Assembly: GCA_965260935.1 (NCBI GenBank)
Contig: OZ253374.1
Span: forward strand, 3,596,001 to 3,660,000
Origin: JBBROS01 sp965260935
GTDB taxonomy: Bacteria; Pseudomonadota; Alphaproteobacteria; Acetobacterales; Acetobacteraceae
DNA: 64,000 nt
Reading direction: 5' to 3'
In this document: positions 9,067 through 17,894 of the stretch, in pieces
Position numbering within the stretch: the first letter of the stretch is position 1
Layout of the letters: the number at the start of each line of letters is the position of its first letter
Translations under genes and position numbers: made by a program
Notes under the pieces: model-generated
Databases searched by the model: none
Seen by the model: the letters and a program-made list of their open reading frames with translations, nothing else
What the model was told of the DNA's origin: nothing

Positions 9067-10019
9067 CGCGTCAAGTCGTCCAGCAGCCGATCGAGCGCGG
9101 CCGGGTCGCTCCATGCCAATCGGATGCCGACCGGGCGGACCCTGGCCCGCCAATGCTGCGGCAGGCGCACGGCATCCTTCGGCGTGGTGACCAGCACGGC
9201 ATCGAGCCTGGCCGCCCGGGCCAGCAGCGTACGCAACTCATGCGGCCGGTAGCGGTGATGATCCGGGAAGTCCGACGACCCGGCCAGCACGGCGCCGGCC
9301 TGGGCCAAGGTGGCGTAGAACTTGGCTGGACGGGCGATGCCGGCGAATGCCAGAACCCGTTGCCCGTGCAGCGATTGATCCGGCGCCAGCCAGGCATCCA
9401 GCACCGGCAGCCCTTCCGGCAATGCCGCCCTGGCCCCGCGCTGGTCCATGCCCACCATCACCGCGGCCCGGCAACGCGAGGCCGCAACCGCCGCCGGCTC
9501 CCGCAAAGGTCCGGCCGGCATCACCCGCCCGTTGCCGAATCCGGTCGCGCCGTCGATCACCAGCAACGCCGCGTCCTGCACGAGGCCTGAATTCTGCAAT
9601 CCGTCATCCATCAGCAGCGCCCCCGCGCCCGCCGCCACCGCACGCCGGGCGGAGGCGGCGCGGTCCACCCCCACCCAGGTGGGCGCCACGGCCGAGAGCA
9701 GCAGCGGCTCGTCGCCCACCTGCTCGGCCGTGTGCGAGGCTGGATCCACCAGCAACGGCCCGCCCGCCCGCCCGCCATAGCCGCGCGTCAGGCAATGTAC
9801 CGCCACCCCGCGCGACCGCAGCCTGGCCGCGAGATCGAGCACGAGCGTCGTCTTGCCCGCGCCCCCCACCGTCGCGTTGCCGCAGCACAGCACCGGAACC
9901 GGCGCGCGCCACCCCTGCCCCGCCACCCGGCGCGCCGTCGCCCGCGCCACGATCGCCCCGAGCGGCGCCAGCGCCCAAGCCGCCCATCCATCCTGCTGCC
10001 AGAACCCCGGCGCCATCAT
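9063..10019 (-). CDS. lpxK: Tetraacyldisaccharide 4'-kinase
   Basis: LpxK phosphorylates the 4' position of the lipid A disaccharide at the inner membrane. The P-loop is GNATVGGAGKTTL, preceded by PVPVLCCGN. Later come LTRGYGGR, VGDEPLLLSAVAP and the LLMDDGLQN motif of the family, with the C-terminal SDFPDHHRYRPHEL segment. The start is ATG at 10019 overlapping the waaA TGA (ATGA), giving 318 residues; an open frame extends far upstream but only as antisense-like sequence. It is translationally coupled to waaA and lpxL. Confidence 0.95.
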   Translation of the reverse strand: MMAPGFWQQDGWAAWALAPLGAIVARATARRVAGQGWRAPVPVLCCGNATVGGAGKTTLVLDLAARLRSRGVAVHCLTRGYGGRAGGPLLVDPASHTAEQVGDEPLLLSAVAPTWVGVDRAASARRAVAAGAGALLMDDGLQNSGLVQDAALLVIDGATGFGNGRVMPAGPLREPAAVAASRCRAAVMVGMDQRGARAALPEGLPVLDAWLAPDQSLHGQRVLAFAGIARPAKFYATLAQAGAVLAGSSDFPDHHRYRPHELRTLLARAARLDAVLVTTPKDAVRLPQHWRARVRPVGIRLAWSDPAALDRLLDDLTR

Positions 10020-11281
10020 CGCGCAATCATCAGGCCGGTGATGGTGTCGGCGATCCGTCCCGGCAGGTCGTGCTCGCGGCTCGCCGCGTTCCGTGCCGCA
10101 TCGCCGACCGCGGCCAGCCGGGCCGGGTCCTGCAGCAAGGATTGCACCCACGTGCCGAGCGCCTCGGCATCCGTCACGACAGTCAATGCGCCCGCTTGCC
10201 TGAGCGCCTCCACCGACTCCGTGCAATTCGCAGTATGCGGCCCCATCGCGACCGCGCAGCCAAGGCAGGCAGCTTCCAGCGGATTGTGCCCCCCCTGCCC
10301 CACCAGGCTCCGCCCGACAAACACGATCGGCGTCAGGCGGTACAGCAGGCCCAGCTCGCCCAACGTATCCGCGATCCAGATGCCCGCGCCCTCCGGCGAT
10401 TGCCCGGCGCTCCGACGCGGCGCGCCGAGCGCCTCCGCCAGGCCAGGTCCGCGCCCGGGATGCCGCGGCGCGATGATCGTCAGCAGGCCGGGATAGTTCG
10501 GCCGCAACGAGCGATGCACGTCGGCGGCGATCTCCTCTTCCCCTGGATGGGTGCTCGCGGCCAGCCAAACCGGCCGGCCGCCGATCTGCGCCCAGAGGCG
10601 ATCAAGCTCGTCGGCGTCAACCGGAAGCGGCAACGCGGCGAATTTCAAGTTCCCGGGCGGATCGACCCGGACCGCCCCCAGGTTGCGCAACCGCTCGCCA
10701 TCCGCTGCCGATTGCGGATGGACGCGGTCGAACGCGCCGACGACCTGCCGCGCGAACCCGGGCGCCCGCCGCCAGCCGCGCTCGCTGCGGGCCGACATGC
10801 GCCCGTTGACCAGCATCATCGGGATGCCCCGCCGCTTGCACCCCGCCAGCAGGTTGGGCCACAGCTCGCTTTCCACGAAGGCCGCCACGTCCGGCCGCCA
10901 GTGGTCGAGGAACCGTGCGGCCCATCGCGGCACGTCGAGCGGCACGAAACGATGCAGCGCCCGTTCCTCGCCAAGGCCGGGCAGGCGCTCAGCCAGCAGG
11001 GCTGCGGAGCTTACGGTGCCGGTGGTCATCAACACCGTCAGATCCTCCGTTTCAAGCAGCCTGGCAAGCACCGGCAGCACGGATTGGCTCTCGCCCACGC
11101 TCGCCGCGTGAATCCAGGCCAACCGTCCGGACGGGCGCGGCGTCGCATCGATCCCTTCGCGCTCGGATAACCGTGCTTCGACCTCCTTTCCTTGGCCCAC
11201 CCGTCGGCGCAGCATCAGGCGCAGAACCGGGGCAGCCAGGCTGGTCGAGCCGGACCATGCGCTAGGGATCAGGCCGCGCAC
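10016..11281 (-). CDS. waaA: Kdo transferase
   Basis: 3-deoxy-D-manno-octulosonic acid transferase, which moves Kdo from CMP-Kdo onto lipid IVA. The N-terminal half has WIHAASVGESQSVLPVL and LMTTGTVSSAALLAERL, followed by FVPLDVPRWAARFLDHWRPDVAAFVESELWPNLL. The C-terminal GT-B half has VFVGRSLVGQGGHNPLEAA, the Kdo-transferase donor-site signature. It has 421 residues, the usual length. It overlaps the upstream DUF374 acyltransferase gene by 13 bp and lpxK by 4 bp. Confidence 0.95.
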   Translation of the reverse strand: MRGLIPSAWSGSTSLAAPVLRLMLRRRVGQGKEVEARLSEREGIDATPRPSGRLAWIHAASVGESQSVLPVLARLLETEDLTVLMTTGTVSSAALLAERLPGLGEERALHRFVPLDVPRWAARFLDHWRPDVAAFVESELWPNLLAGCKRRGIPMMLVNGRMSARSERGWRRAPGFARQVVGAFDRVHPQSAADGERLRNLGAVRVDPPGNLKFAALPLPVDADELDRLWAQIGGRPVWLAASTHPGEEEIAADVHRSLRPNYPGLLTIIAPRHPGRGPGLAEALGAPRRSAGQSPEGAGIWIADTLGELGLLYRLTPIVFVGRSLVGQGGHNPLEAACLGCAVAMGPHTANCTESVEALRQAGALTVVTDAEALGTWVQSLLQDPARLAAVGDAARNAASREHDLPGRIADTITGLMIAR

Positions 11282-11979
11282 GCGGCATCAGCACGTTCGG
11301 CGGCGTCGGTCAGCGCGGCGGCGATCTGCGGCAACGACGCGGCCCAGTCCTGGCGCGGAACAATGATCGGCGCGCCGCAGACCAGGACGCCGCGCCCGAA
11401 CGGCAGCGGCAGCAGCATACGATCCCACGTAGGCAGCACCCGGCGACGGGTCGTCTGCGCCGCGCACGGCAGGACAGGCACGCCTGACATGGCCGCGAGC
11501 TGTGCCACGCCGCGGGCAACCTGCCGCGGCGGCCCACGCGGCCCGTCGGGCGTGATGACGACCTGATCGCCCGCCGCGAGCACGTTCAACAGCGCCCGGA
11601 CGCTCGCCGCTCCGCCTTTCTGCGCTCCCCGCTTGGCCCCCGGCTTCGCGGTGGAGCCGTAAACGAGGTCGGTCCCGAACGCCCGCATGATGTGGCCGAT
11701 CAATCGCCCATCCTGGTTGCGGCTGACCAGCACATGCATCCGCCCCCGCGGCAAGCGCTCGCGCAGGCGGGTCTGCAGCGCCATGGTCCAGAGCCCCGGC
11801 ATCAGCGGCAAACGCTCATGCCAGAAGGCGAAGATGGCCGGATTCGCGTAGAGATACTGCCCAAGCTGCTCGGCGCCGAGCAGGGTCCATTGTGTTGTCC
11901 GAAGCGCGAAGCGGAGATAGGCGCCGAGTGCGCGCGCGCCCAAGGCCAAGGTGCTTGGGTGACGGAGAACGCGCTTCAT
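11269..11979 (-). CDS. DUF374 lysophospholipid acyltransferase-like protein
   Basis: A 236-residue member of the DUF374 family, a group of PlsC-like acyltransferases typically found next to waaA in alphaproteobacteria. Motifs seen are IFAFWHERLPLMPGLW (catalytic His), HVLVSRNQDGRLIGHIMRAFGTDLVYGS and QVVITPDGPRGPPRQVARGVAQLA. The start MKRVLRHPSTLALGARAL is chosen because homology begins there; upstream codons read through non-coding sequence. Position and family suggest a role in lipid A or membrane lipid acylation, but the substrate is not established by sequence. Confidence 0.88.
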   Translation of the reverse strand: MKRVLRHPSTLALGARALGAYLRFALRTTQWTLLGAEQLGQYLYANPAIFAFWHERLPLMPGLWTMALQTRLRERLPRGRMHVLVSRNQDGRLIGHIMRAFGTDLVYGSTAKPGAKRGAQKGGAASVRALLNVLAAGDQVVITPDGPRGPPRQVARGVAQLAAMSGVPVLPCAAQTTRRRVLPTWDRMLLPLPFGRGVLVCGAPIIVPRQDWAASLPQIAAALTDAAERADAACAA

Positions 11980-12215
11980 TGCCGCCGGGCGGTAGCATGG
12001 GGTGCAGGCCGGGGCAAATCGAACCGAGCTTTGCAGGCCCCGCTCAGCGTCCCGTGGCCGCCTGCCGCAGCATTGGCAGGTCGCCGGAACGGCATAAGCC
12101 CTACCCTCTTTGAACACGTCGAGCCGTTTCAGAACGTTCCATACATGAGCGTTGCAAGACGCGGGGCCGCGTCCTCCGCTCGCCGTTCCAACTCCGGCGA
12201 AGGTGGCCGGCTCTC

Positions 12216-13139
12216 TTACTTCGTCTGCTGGATGGCGGACAGCATCCACCCTCCGCCAGACGAGCGGACGAACGTCCATACCTCAGTCGCCATCGTCCGC
12301 ACCGCCGCGTCGCCTTCGACTCGCCCGCCGCGGTCGCGAGTGACATCTAGCATCGAGAACCGCATCGCCACGCTCGCAAACTCGCGCCCAGCTTCTGCCC
12401 AGGCTTCGGCAAGGTCGCCCTGCTCGAGCTTGACCTCGGTCACGCTGTTCTGCACCCCGCTCCTGGCCTGCTCTGTCAATTGCTCGTTGAAATAGCTGAC
12501 CATTTCCGGCGTCGCGAGCTGGCTCAAGGTTCGTAAGTCATGCGCAGACCATGCAGCCTGCACGCTTAGCAGCAGCCGCTCGAAAGCCTGGAAGTCACTT
12601 TGCCCGATGTTGACCTGCGGCCTGGGATGTCCGCTCCCCACGGCCGGTGCACCAGGGCCAGGCTGGGCCGTCCGCGCGAATTGAGGAGCCGCTCCGGCCA
12701 AAGCGGGCTGGCGGCGGGCGAACATGCGGAGCAGCCATCTCCCCAGGAAGAACAGCAACGCCAGTTGCAGCAGCAAGCCAAGAAAGCCGATCCCGCCCAG
12801 CCCGCCGCCAAAGAACCCATGGCCGATCAGCAGGCCACCAAGCCCGGCCCCAATCAGGCCTCCCAGCAACCCGCCGGCAAGGCCCGACCCAAAGCCGGAT
12901 CGGCCGGGAGCCGCGGCAGCGCTCGGGCTGGGAGCTGTTTGCGCCGGTCTTGAAGTCATGCTGCGCTGCATCGGCGCAGCGGTCGAAGGCGCGGTGTTGG
13001 TGACGGGAGGCGGAGAATACGTACGCGCGCCCCGGCTCCCGAACGAGCTTCCGCCGCCAGCGCGCGCGTCGGCGAGCGACGGGGCCAGAACGATTGCGGC
13101 GGCCGCAACGGCCATCAAGAACACGGAACCACGGCGCAT
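12216..13139 (-). CDS. Tim44-like domain protein with signal and membrane segment
   Basis: A 307-residue protein. It has an N-terminal hydrophobic signal (MRRGSVFLMAVAAAAIVLAP), an Ala/Gly/Ser/Pro-rich low-complexity region, a glycine-zipper-like stretch (LAGGLLGGLIGAGLGGLLIG), one strong membrane helix (about 120-145) and a soluble C-terminal Tim44-like domain (FQAFERLLLSVQAAWSAHDLRTLSQLATPEM through WTFVRSSGGGWMLSAIQQ). Bacterial Tim44-domain proteins with this layout are membrane-anchored and mostly uncharacterised. About 236 bp separate it from the DUF374 start, so it may or may not share the lipid A transcript. Confidence 0.88.
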   Translation of the reverse strand: MRRGSVFLMAVAAAAIVLAPSLADARAGGGSSFGSRGARTYSPPPVTNTAPSTAAPMQRSMTSRPAQTAPSPSAAAAPGRSGFGSGLAGGLLGGLIGAGLGGLLIGHGFFGGGLGGIGFLGLLLQLALLFFLGRWLLRMFARRQPALAGAAPQFARTAQPGPGAPAVGSGHPRPQVNIGQSDFQAFERLLLSVQAAWSAHDLRTLSQLATPEMVSYFNEQLTEQARSGVQNSVTEVKLEQGDLAEAWAEAGREFASVAMRFSMLDVTRDRGGRVEGDAAVRTMATEVWTFVRSSGGGWMLSAIQQTK

Positions 13140-13186
13140 GAGACATCCCCTCTGTTGCCGAAGAATATAGAACGATTGAGAGTAGG

Positions 13187-13351
13187 CTAAAGAGGCGCCT
13201 TTGCCGGTCTCACCTCGGTGAACGCCTCGAGCACAAGCATGCCGTGCGCGGCCGCGAACTGGGCGCAGCGCTCCCGCTGGGCATCCAGTTCTAGGCCGGA
13301 GCGGCCCTGGCGTTCGGTGGAGACGCGGTAGTAGGCGACGGCGGGCTGCAT
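13187..13351 (-). pseudogene. Serine recombinase N-terminal fragment
   Basis: A 54-codon open frame starting MQPAVAYYRVSTERQGRSGL, the unmistakable N-terminus of a serine recombinase/resolvase (Y-R-V-S-T with the nucleophilic Ser), continuing to about FTEV, after which homology stops and the frame ends seven codons later. The rest of the catalytic domain and the DNA-binding part are missing. It lies head to head with an ISKra4-like transposase remnant, suggesting that insertion or deletion removed the rest. Confidence 0.75.
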
Positions 13352-13399
13352 TGCTGCCCTGTTTCGCGCCATTCCGGCCCGAGTGGCAACAGGCCAAAC

Positions 13400-14084
13400 G
13401 ACCGTTTCGCCTTTATCCACGACGGCCGGGTGCCCGCGTCCGAGGCGCTCTGGCAGGCGCTCGCCGCGGCGGGCCGTGGGCACGGACACGCCGACGACCG
13501 TGCTGTGCGACGGCGACGCCGGGCTGTGGCGGCTACAGCGCGCGGTGCTGCCGGACATCACGGTCGTGCTCGACTGATGGCACGCGGCTGTGCGCTTCGA
13601 GCATGCGCTGCGGGCGGCCCGCAGCCTCGGCGCGGCCGGCACAGCGGTCCGGAATCTGGAGCGGGCGAAGTGGCGCTTGTGGCACGGGAACTGGCCGGGG
13701 TGCCGGCGCAGGCTCGCCGCCCTGTGCCGCTGGGCGGGGCGCGAGAGCGTGCGCGAGCTGGCCGGTGCGGACAGGCTACGACGGCAGGTCGTGGGGCTGC
13801 TGGGCTACCTCGGGCGCAACGAGGCGGCGCTGATGCCATACGCCGCCCGGTACCAGCGCGACGAGCCGATCGCGACCTCGTTCGTGGAAGGTGCCGTAGA
13901 CGAGATCATCGCCTGGCGCACGACGAAGAAGCAGCAGATGAGCTGGACCAAGGTAACAGTGCAGCCCTTCCTCGACGTGCGCACGACGGTGCTGAACAGC
14001 ACTTTCGAGGACACCTTCCGCCGTCGCAACCCTGGCTTCCGGCCCGCCAATGACGACCGCAAACCGATTGCAGCGGCAGCGTGA
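13400..14084 (+). pseudogene. ISKra4-family transposase remnant
   Basis: The C-terminal half of a transposase, spread over two frames and interrupted by a stop. First comes DGRVPASEALWQALAAAG, then after a frame change VLCDGDAGLWRLQRAVLPDI and a TGA at 13575-13577 where relatives have Trp. It then continues in frame through HAAVRFEHALRAARSLG, EPIATSFVEGAVDEIIAWR and KKQQMSWTKVTVQPFLDVRT to the end. The ISKra4 family is my best match from these C-terminal motifs. The N-terminal domain is missing, so the element is dead. Confidence 0.7.
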
Positions 14085-14523
14085 TCTCTTAGTCGTCCAA
14101 GGCGTCATCTTCCGCAACGGCGTCGAGGTCACCAACACGCCGCCTGATCACCGCGTCACTTAGACTCCGGCACAGCTCGCCGAATGCGGAGAAAATCATG
14201 ATCCGACAGGGGCACCCATCACCAGCGCGACATTTCAACAAAGGGCTGGACCCGTGAACCCGCCATAAAAGAACGGCGCCAGCCAGGAGCTCATTAATAA
14301 AGTTCTGAAATGGCGCATTCAGAACGACCTAACGACATAGGGCCGTACCGAAGCGATCCGCGCCCCGGCTTGGCCCTGAGTTTCCGTTGGTCCGCTGAGC
14401 AGTGAGTGCGAAGGCTCGATTGACACTCGTCGCTCGCGAGTGACATCCTGCAATCGTCAATAAGCAACAAAAAGCTGGCGCGGACGTGCCGGCCAAAAGC
14501 AGCACGCCTCCGGGGAGCACAGC
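14085..14523 (+). other. Intergenic leader upstream of tctC
   Basis: No gene is seen here. The first part probably still belongs to the dead ISKra4-like element. Closer to tctC there is a TTGACA at 14420-14425. Overlapping its end is a 6-bp inverted repeat CACTCG/CGAGTG (14424-14429 and 14437-14442), a possible regulator site, but no good -10 follows at 17 bp. A GGGGAG ribosome-binding site lies just before the tctC ATG. Confidence 0.35.
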
Positions 14524-15480
14524 ATGAGGATCATTACCTTAGCCGCTTGCACAGCCCTTGCCGCCGCGATCGGCACCGGGCCGTTGATGGCTCAGGACTA
14601 TCCAACGAAACAGGTGAACTACATCATCCCGTTCAATGCCGGCGGGGAGTCTGACATTACCGCCCGCTTGCAGCAGCCGGCGTTTAAGCAGATTACCGAC
14701 CAGAGTCTGGTGATACAGTACATGGAAGGCGCGGGCGGCGCCCAGGCTTGGTCCCAGCTCAACAGCATGCCCGGCGACGGCTACACCATCATGGGCACCA
14801 ATCTGCCGCACATCATCCTGCAGCCAATGGCGCAGAATGTGGGCTACAAAACCGACGACATCACGAACGTGTATTTCTTCCAGTATACGCCGGACGCCAT
14901 TATCGTACCAACGAAAAGCCAGTTCAAAACTTTGAAGGATTTGGTGGATTACGCTAAGAAAACGCCTGGCGCCGTCACCTTCTCCGGCAGCGGCACCAAC
15001 TCGGCCAACAACGTCGCCAAAGCCAAGTTCGACGCGCTCGCCGGCGTCATCACCACCTATATCCCGTTCTCAGGCACGAGCCCCGCGACCGCCGCCGTGC
15101 TCGGCAGCCAGGTGATGGCCGGGTTCAGCTACACGACCGCGGCGATCAACCAAGGCGACGCGCTGCGCGTGCTCGCGATCGCCGCCGACAAGCGGGTCCC
15201 GAGCATGCCGGAGGTGCCGACATTCAAGGAGCTGGGTTACGACCTGACCGGCGGCGCCTACCGCGGCGTCGGCGTACCCAAATCCACCCCGGAAGACATC
15301 CGCACCAAGCTCTCCGACATCATCGGCAAGATCAATCACGACCCAGCCTTCATCAAGAAGATGGAAGACGGCGGCTATGTCCTGATCGACGTGCCTTATA
15401 CCGGCATGAAAACCTTCATGCAGGAGCGCGAGACGCAATACCAGGCCGCGGCCAAGCAGATGGGGATCGCGCAGAAGTAA
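14524..15480 (+). CDS. Tripartite tricarboxylate transporter substrate-binding protein (TctC/Bug)
   Basis: Periplasmic solute-binding protein of 318 residues with a cleavable signal (MRIITLAACTALAAAIGTGPLMAQ). The body shows the Bug-family layout: YPTKQVNYIIPFNAGGESDITARL, GAGGAQAWSQLNSMPGDGYTI, then GSGTNSANNVAKAKFDALAG and the C-terminal VGVPKSTPEDIRTKLSDIIGK. The ligand, usually a carboxylate, cannot be predicted. It is the first gene of a complete tctC-tctA-tctB set, 15 bp before tctA. No tctDE regulators are nearby. Confidence 0.93.
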   Translation: MRIITLAACTALAAAIGTGPLMAQDYPTKQVNYIIPFNAGGESDITARLQQPAFKQITDQSLVIQYMEGAGGAQAWSQLNSMPGDGYTIMGTNLPHIILQPMAQNVGYKTDDITNVYFFQYTPDAIIVPTKSQFKTLKDLVDYAKKTPGAVTFSGSGTNSANNVAKAKFDALAGVITTYIPFSGTSPATAAVLGSQVMAGFSYTTAAINQGDALRVLAIAADKRVPSMPEVPTFKELGYDLTGGAYRGVGVPKSTPEDIRTKLSDIIGKINHDPAFIKKMEDGGYVLIDVPYTGMKTFMQERETQYQAAAKQMGIAQK

Positions 15481-15495
15481 CGAGAGCCCGCTCCG

Positions 15496-17049
15496 GTGGA
15501 AAAGCTGGTCTACCTGGCCGAGGCGCTGACGCCGCTCAACCTGCTGTTCGCCACGGGCGGCGTGCTGGCCGGCATCATCATCGGCGCGCTGCCGGGTCTT
15601 TCGGCGACGATGGCGGTCGCCGTCCTCGTGCCGTTCACCTTCGGGATGAACCCGGCATCCGGCCTGATCGTGCTGGGCGCCATCTACACCGGCGCCATCT
15701 ACGGCGGCTCCTACTCCGCCATCCTGGTGAACACCCCCGGCACGCCGTCCGCCATCGCCACGACCTTCGACGGCTTCCCAATGGCCAAGCGGGGCGACGG
15801 CGCACTGGCCGTGACGCTCTCGACATTCGCGTCCGTCATAGGCGGGCTTGTCGGCGCGCTCATGCTGATGTTCCTGGCGCCCCCGCTCGCCAACGTGGCG
15901 CTGGCCTTCGGTCCGCCGGAGTATTTCTGGCTCGCGGTGTTCGGCCTGACGCTGATCTCCGCCCTTTCTACCGGCAACCTGCTCAAAGGCCTGATCGGGG
16001 CGTGCTTCGGGCTGCTTCTCTCGATGGTGGGCGTCGCCGTCATCGGCGCGGACGTGCGCTTCACCATGGGCAGCCACGTGCTGCTGGGCGGGATCAACAT
16101 CGTCGCCGGCTTGATCGGGCTCTACTGCGTCCCGGTGCTGATCGACCTCGTCGCCACCAAGGATCCTCACCTGCAGGTCGAGACGGAGGCCACCGGGTTC
16201 CGGCTGAAGCAAGCGTTCCAGGTCATGGGCCGCGAGAAACTCAACCTCCTGCGCAGCTCCATCATCGGCACCGTGGTCGGCATCTTGCCCGGCGCCGGCG
16301 GATCGGTCGCGAGCCTCGTCGCCTACTCGGAGGCCCGGCGCGCCTCCAGGCACCCCGAGCGCTTCGGCCAGGGCGAGCCGGGAGGCATAATCGCCACCGA
16401 ATCCGCGAATAACGCCACCGTCGGCGGGGGCTTCATCCCGACGCTCGTGCTCGGCATTCCCGGGACACCGCCGGACGCGGTCATCCTCGGCGCCCTGCTC
16501 GTGCAAGGCATCCGCATCGGCCCGGCGCTGTTCACGTCCCAGGGGTCGATCGTCTACACCTTCATCTTCGGCCTGCTGATCGGCACCGTCTTGATGCTGC
16601 CGATCGGCCTAGTTGTCGGGCGCTACGCCTACAAGAGCATCATCGCGATCCCGAAGGCGGCGCTTGTGCCGACGATCGCGTTCCTCACCGTCGTCGGCAG
16701 CTTCGCGATCCACAACAACCTGAACGACGTCTGGGTTATGCTTGGCCTGGGCGCTGTCGGCTGGGTGCTCAACCGCGCCGGGTTCGCGCCATCGCCGATC
16801 GTGCTCGGCCTGGTTCTCGGCCAGATTGCCGAGCAGGGCTTTGTTCAGAGCTACCTGATCGGCAACGCTATCAACAACGTAGCGGGCCAGTTTTTCGCTC
16901 GCCCGATCTCGCTTGTCATCATCGCCTTCTCTGTGCTGACTCTGTTTTATCCCTTGATGGCGGCCCGCATCGGTGCCCGGCGCGCCCGGCAATCGCAACC
17001 TGACTTGACCGTGGAGGGCGCCCGTGGCGGACAGACCAAGAGCGTATGA
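15496..17049 (+). CDS. Tripartite tricarboxylate transporter large permease (TctA)
   Basis: Large membrane subunit of a TTT carboxylate transporter: 517 residues and about 12 hydrophobic segments. Family motifs are GALPGLSATMAVAVLVPFTFGM near the N-terminus, GAIYGGSYSAILVNTPGTPSA, GILPGAGGSVASLVAYSEA and FIPTLVLGIPGTPPDAVILGALL. It starts with GTG at 15496, 15 bp after tctC, and overlaps tctB by 26 bp. The gene is intact despite the mobile-element debris on both sides of the operon. Confidence 0.95.
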   Translation: MEKLVYLAEALTPLNLLFATGGVLAGIIIGALPGLSATMAVAVLVPFTFGMNPASGLIVLGAIYTGAIYGGSYSAILVNTPGTPSAIATTFDGFPMAKRGDGALAVTLSTFASVIGGLVGALMLMFLAPPLANVALAFGPPEYFWLAVFGLTLISALSTGNLLKGLIGACFGLLLSMVGVAVIGADVRFTMGSHVLLGGINIVAGLIGLYCVPVLIDLVATKDPHLQVETEATGFRLKQAFQVMGREKLNLLRSSIIGTVVGILPGAGGSVASLVAYSEARRASRHPERFGQGEPGGIIATESANNATVGGGFIPTLVLGIPGTPPDAVILGALLVQGIRIGPALFTSQGSIVYTFIFGLLIGTVLMLPIGLVVGRYAYKSIIAIPKAALVPTIAFLTVVGSFAIHNNLNDVWVMLGLGAVGWVLNRAGFAPSPIVLGLVLGQIAEQGFVQSYLIGNAINNVAGQFFARPISLVIIAFSVLTLFYPLMAARIGARRARQSQPDLTVEGARGGQTKSV

Positions 17050-17494
17050 CCTGCCCGGCACGATTGCTGGCGCTGCATTTGCCTGTCTGGCGCTTGTGCT
17101 GATCATCGAGAGCCGTTCGATGACGGCGATGGGGTCAGTGTTCCCCACCACCATCTCCGCGGCAATGCTTGCTCTCTCGGCCGCCCTCATCGCGCGAAAC
17201 TTGCTGCCCGCCTTTGCCAAGAAGCCGGACAGCCCGCCAGCGGCGGCGTCCATGCAACGGGAATCCAGAGCAAGACGGATCGCATTTATGATCGCCATGG
17301 CGGCATGGGTCGGTTTGATCCCGTTCCTTGGATTTTACTTGTCAAGCCTTGCCGCGTTCGCCGCTATCCTCGCCATCGCGTCGCACGAACGCAGCGGCCC
17401 AAAGACCTGGGCCTTGCTCGGCGGCATTGGGCTCGCGATCGTCACGGGGTTTTCCTTGCTGATGTCGAAGGTCCTGCTGATCCCGTTGCCTTGA
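17024..17494 (+). CDS. Tripartite tricarboxylate transporter small permease (TctB)
   Basis: Small membrane subunit of 156 residues with four predicted hydrophobic helices. It opens DLPGTIAGAAFACLALVLIIES, typical of TctB, with a polar central loop (AKKPDSPPAAASMQRESR). The start is a GTG at 17024 inside the tctA 3' end, so translation is probably coupled. The usual operon order is C-B-A; here it is C-A-B, which also occurs in nature. Confidence 0.88.
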   Translation: MADRPRAYDLPGTIAGAAFACLALVLIIESRSMTAMGSVFPTTISAAMLALSAALIARNLLPAFAKKPDSPPAAASMQRESRARRIAFMIAMAAWVGLIPFLGFYLSSLAAFAAILAIASHERSGPKTWALLGGIGLAIVTGFSLLMSKVLLIPLP

Positions 17495-17588
17495 TACGTT
17501 TGAGCTCTAGGCAGAGGGTTCGTAGCTTGGTCAACGGAAGGGTCATGCGGGTAGTGGGTCAGTTTGAAATTAGATACGGACATAATTC

Positions 17589-17695
17589 TTAGATCAGTGA
17601 TCCCTGCTTGTTGGCCGTCTCCCGCGTGGCCTGCTTGAACGCCGCCCCGGTGTCCACGAGCGGAATCGCTGATTTTATGCCGTTCAGCACCTGTT
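17589..17695 (-). pseudogene. C-terminal stump of an unidentified gene
   Basis: On the minus strand a frame reads NKQVLNGIKSAIPLVDTGAA, then FKQATRETANKQGSLI and a TAA stop. It looks protein-like in composition but I recognise no family. Its upstream end coincides with an IS21-type element end at 17696, so it is probably the remainder of a gene cut by that insertion. Confidence 0.3.
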
Positions 17696-17755
17696 TGTTG
17701 ATTTTCGCTGAGACCTGACCCGGCGTTTTCATCGAGAAGTGACCCGGCTTGCGAT
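17696..17755. mobile_element. IS21-family element end fragment
   Basis: The sequence starts TGTTGATTTTCGCTGAGACC and contains two TGACCCGGC copies (about 17717 and 17739), with TTTTCATCGAGAAG between them. Multiple TGACCC-type repeats inside a TGT-starting terminus are the hallmark of IS21-family ends, where the IstA transposase binds. No istA or istB reading frame follows, so only the terminus survives. Confidence 0.5.
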
Positions 17756-17894
17756 GTTTCCCGCGTGTTGCGGGTGTGGGTCAAGCGGGTGTTTGGCTTT
17801 CCTGTTCCTTTCTTCGGCAGAGCTGTTCCTGAACCTAAACTGCCATTTCCGGAGGACCTCGGGCAGCGCCCGCGCAGACAGACGGGGAGGGGGA

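Noticed and set aside
9347..11170. A 607-codon plus-strand frame over lpxK and waaA
   Set aside because: Antisense to two clearly conserved genes; composition is Pro/Arg/Ala noise.
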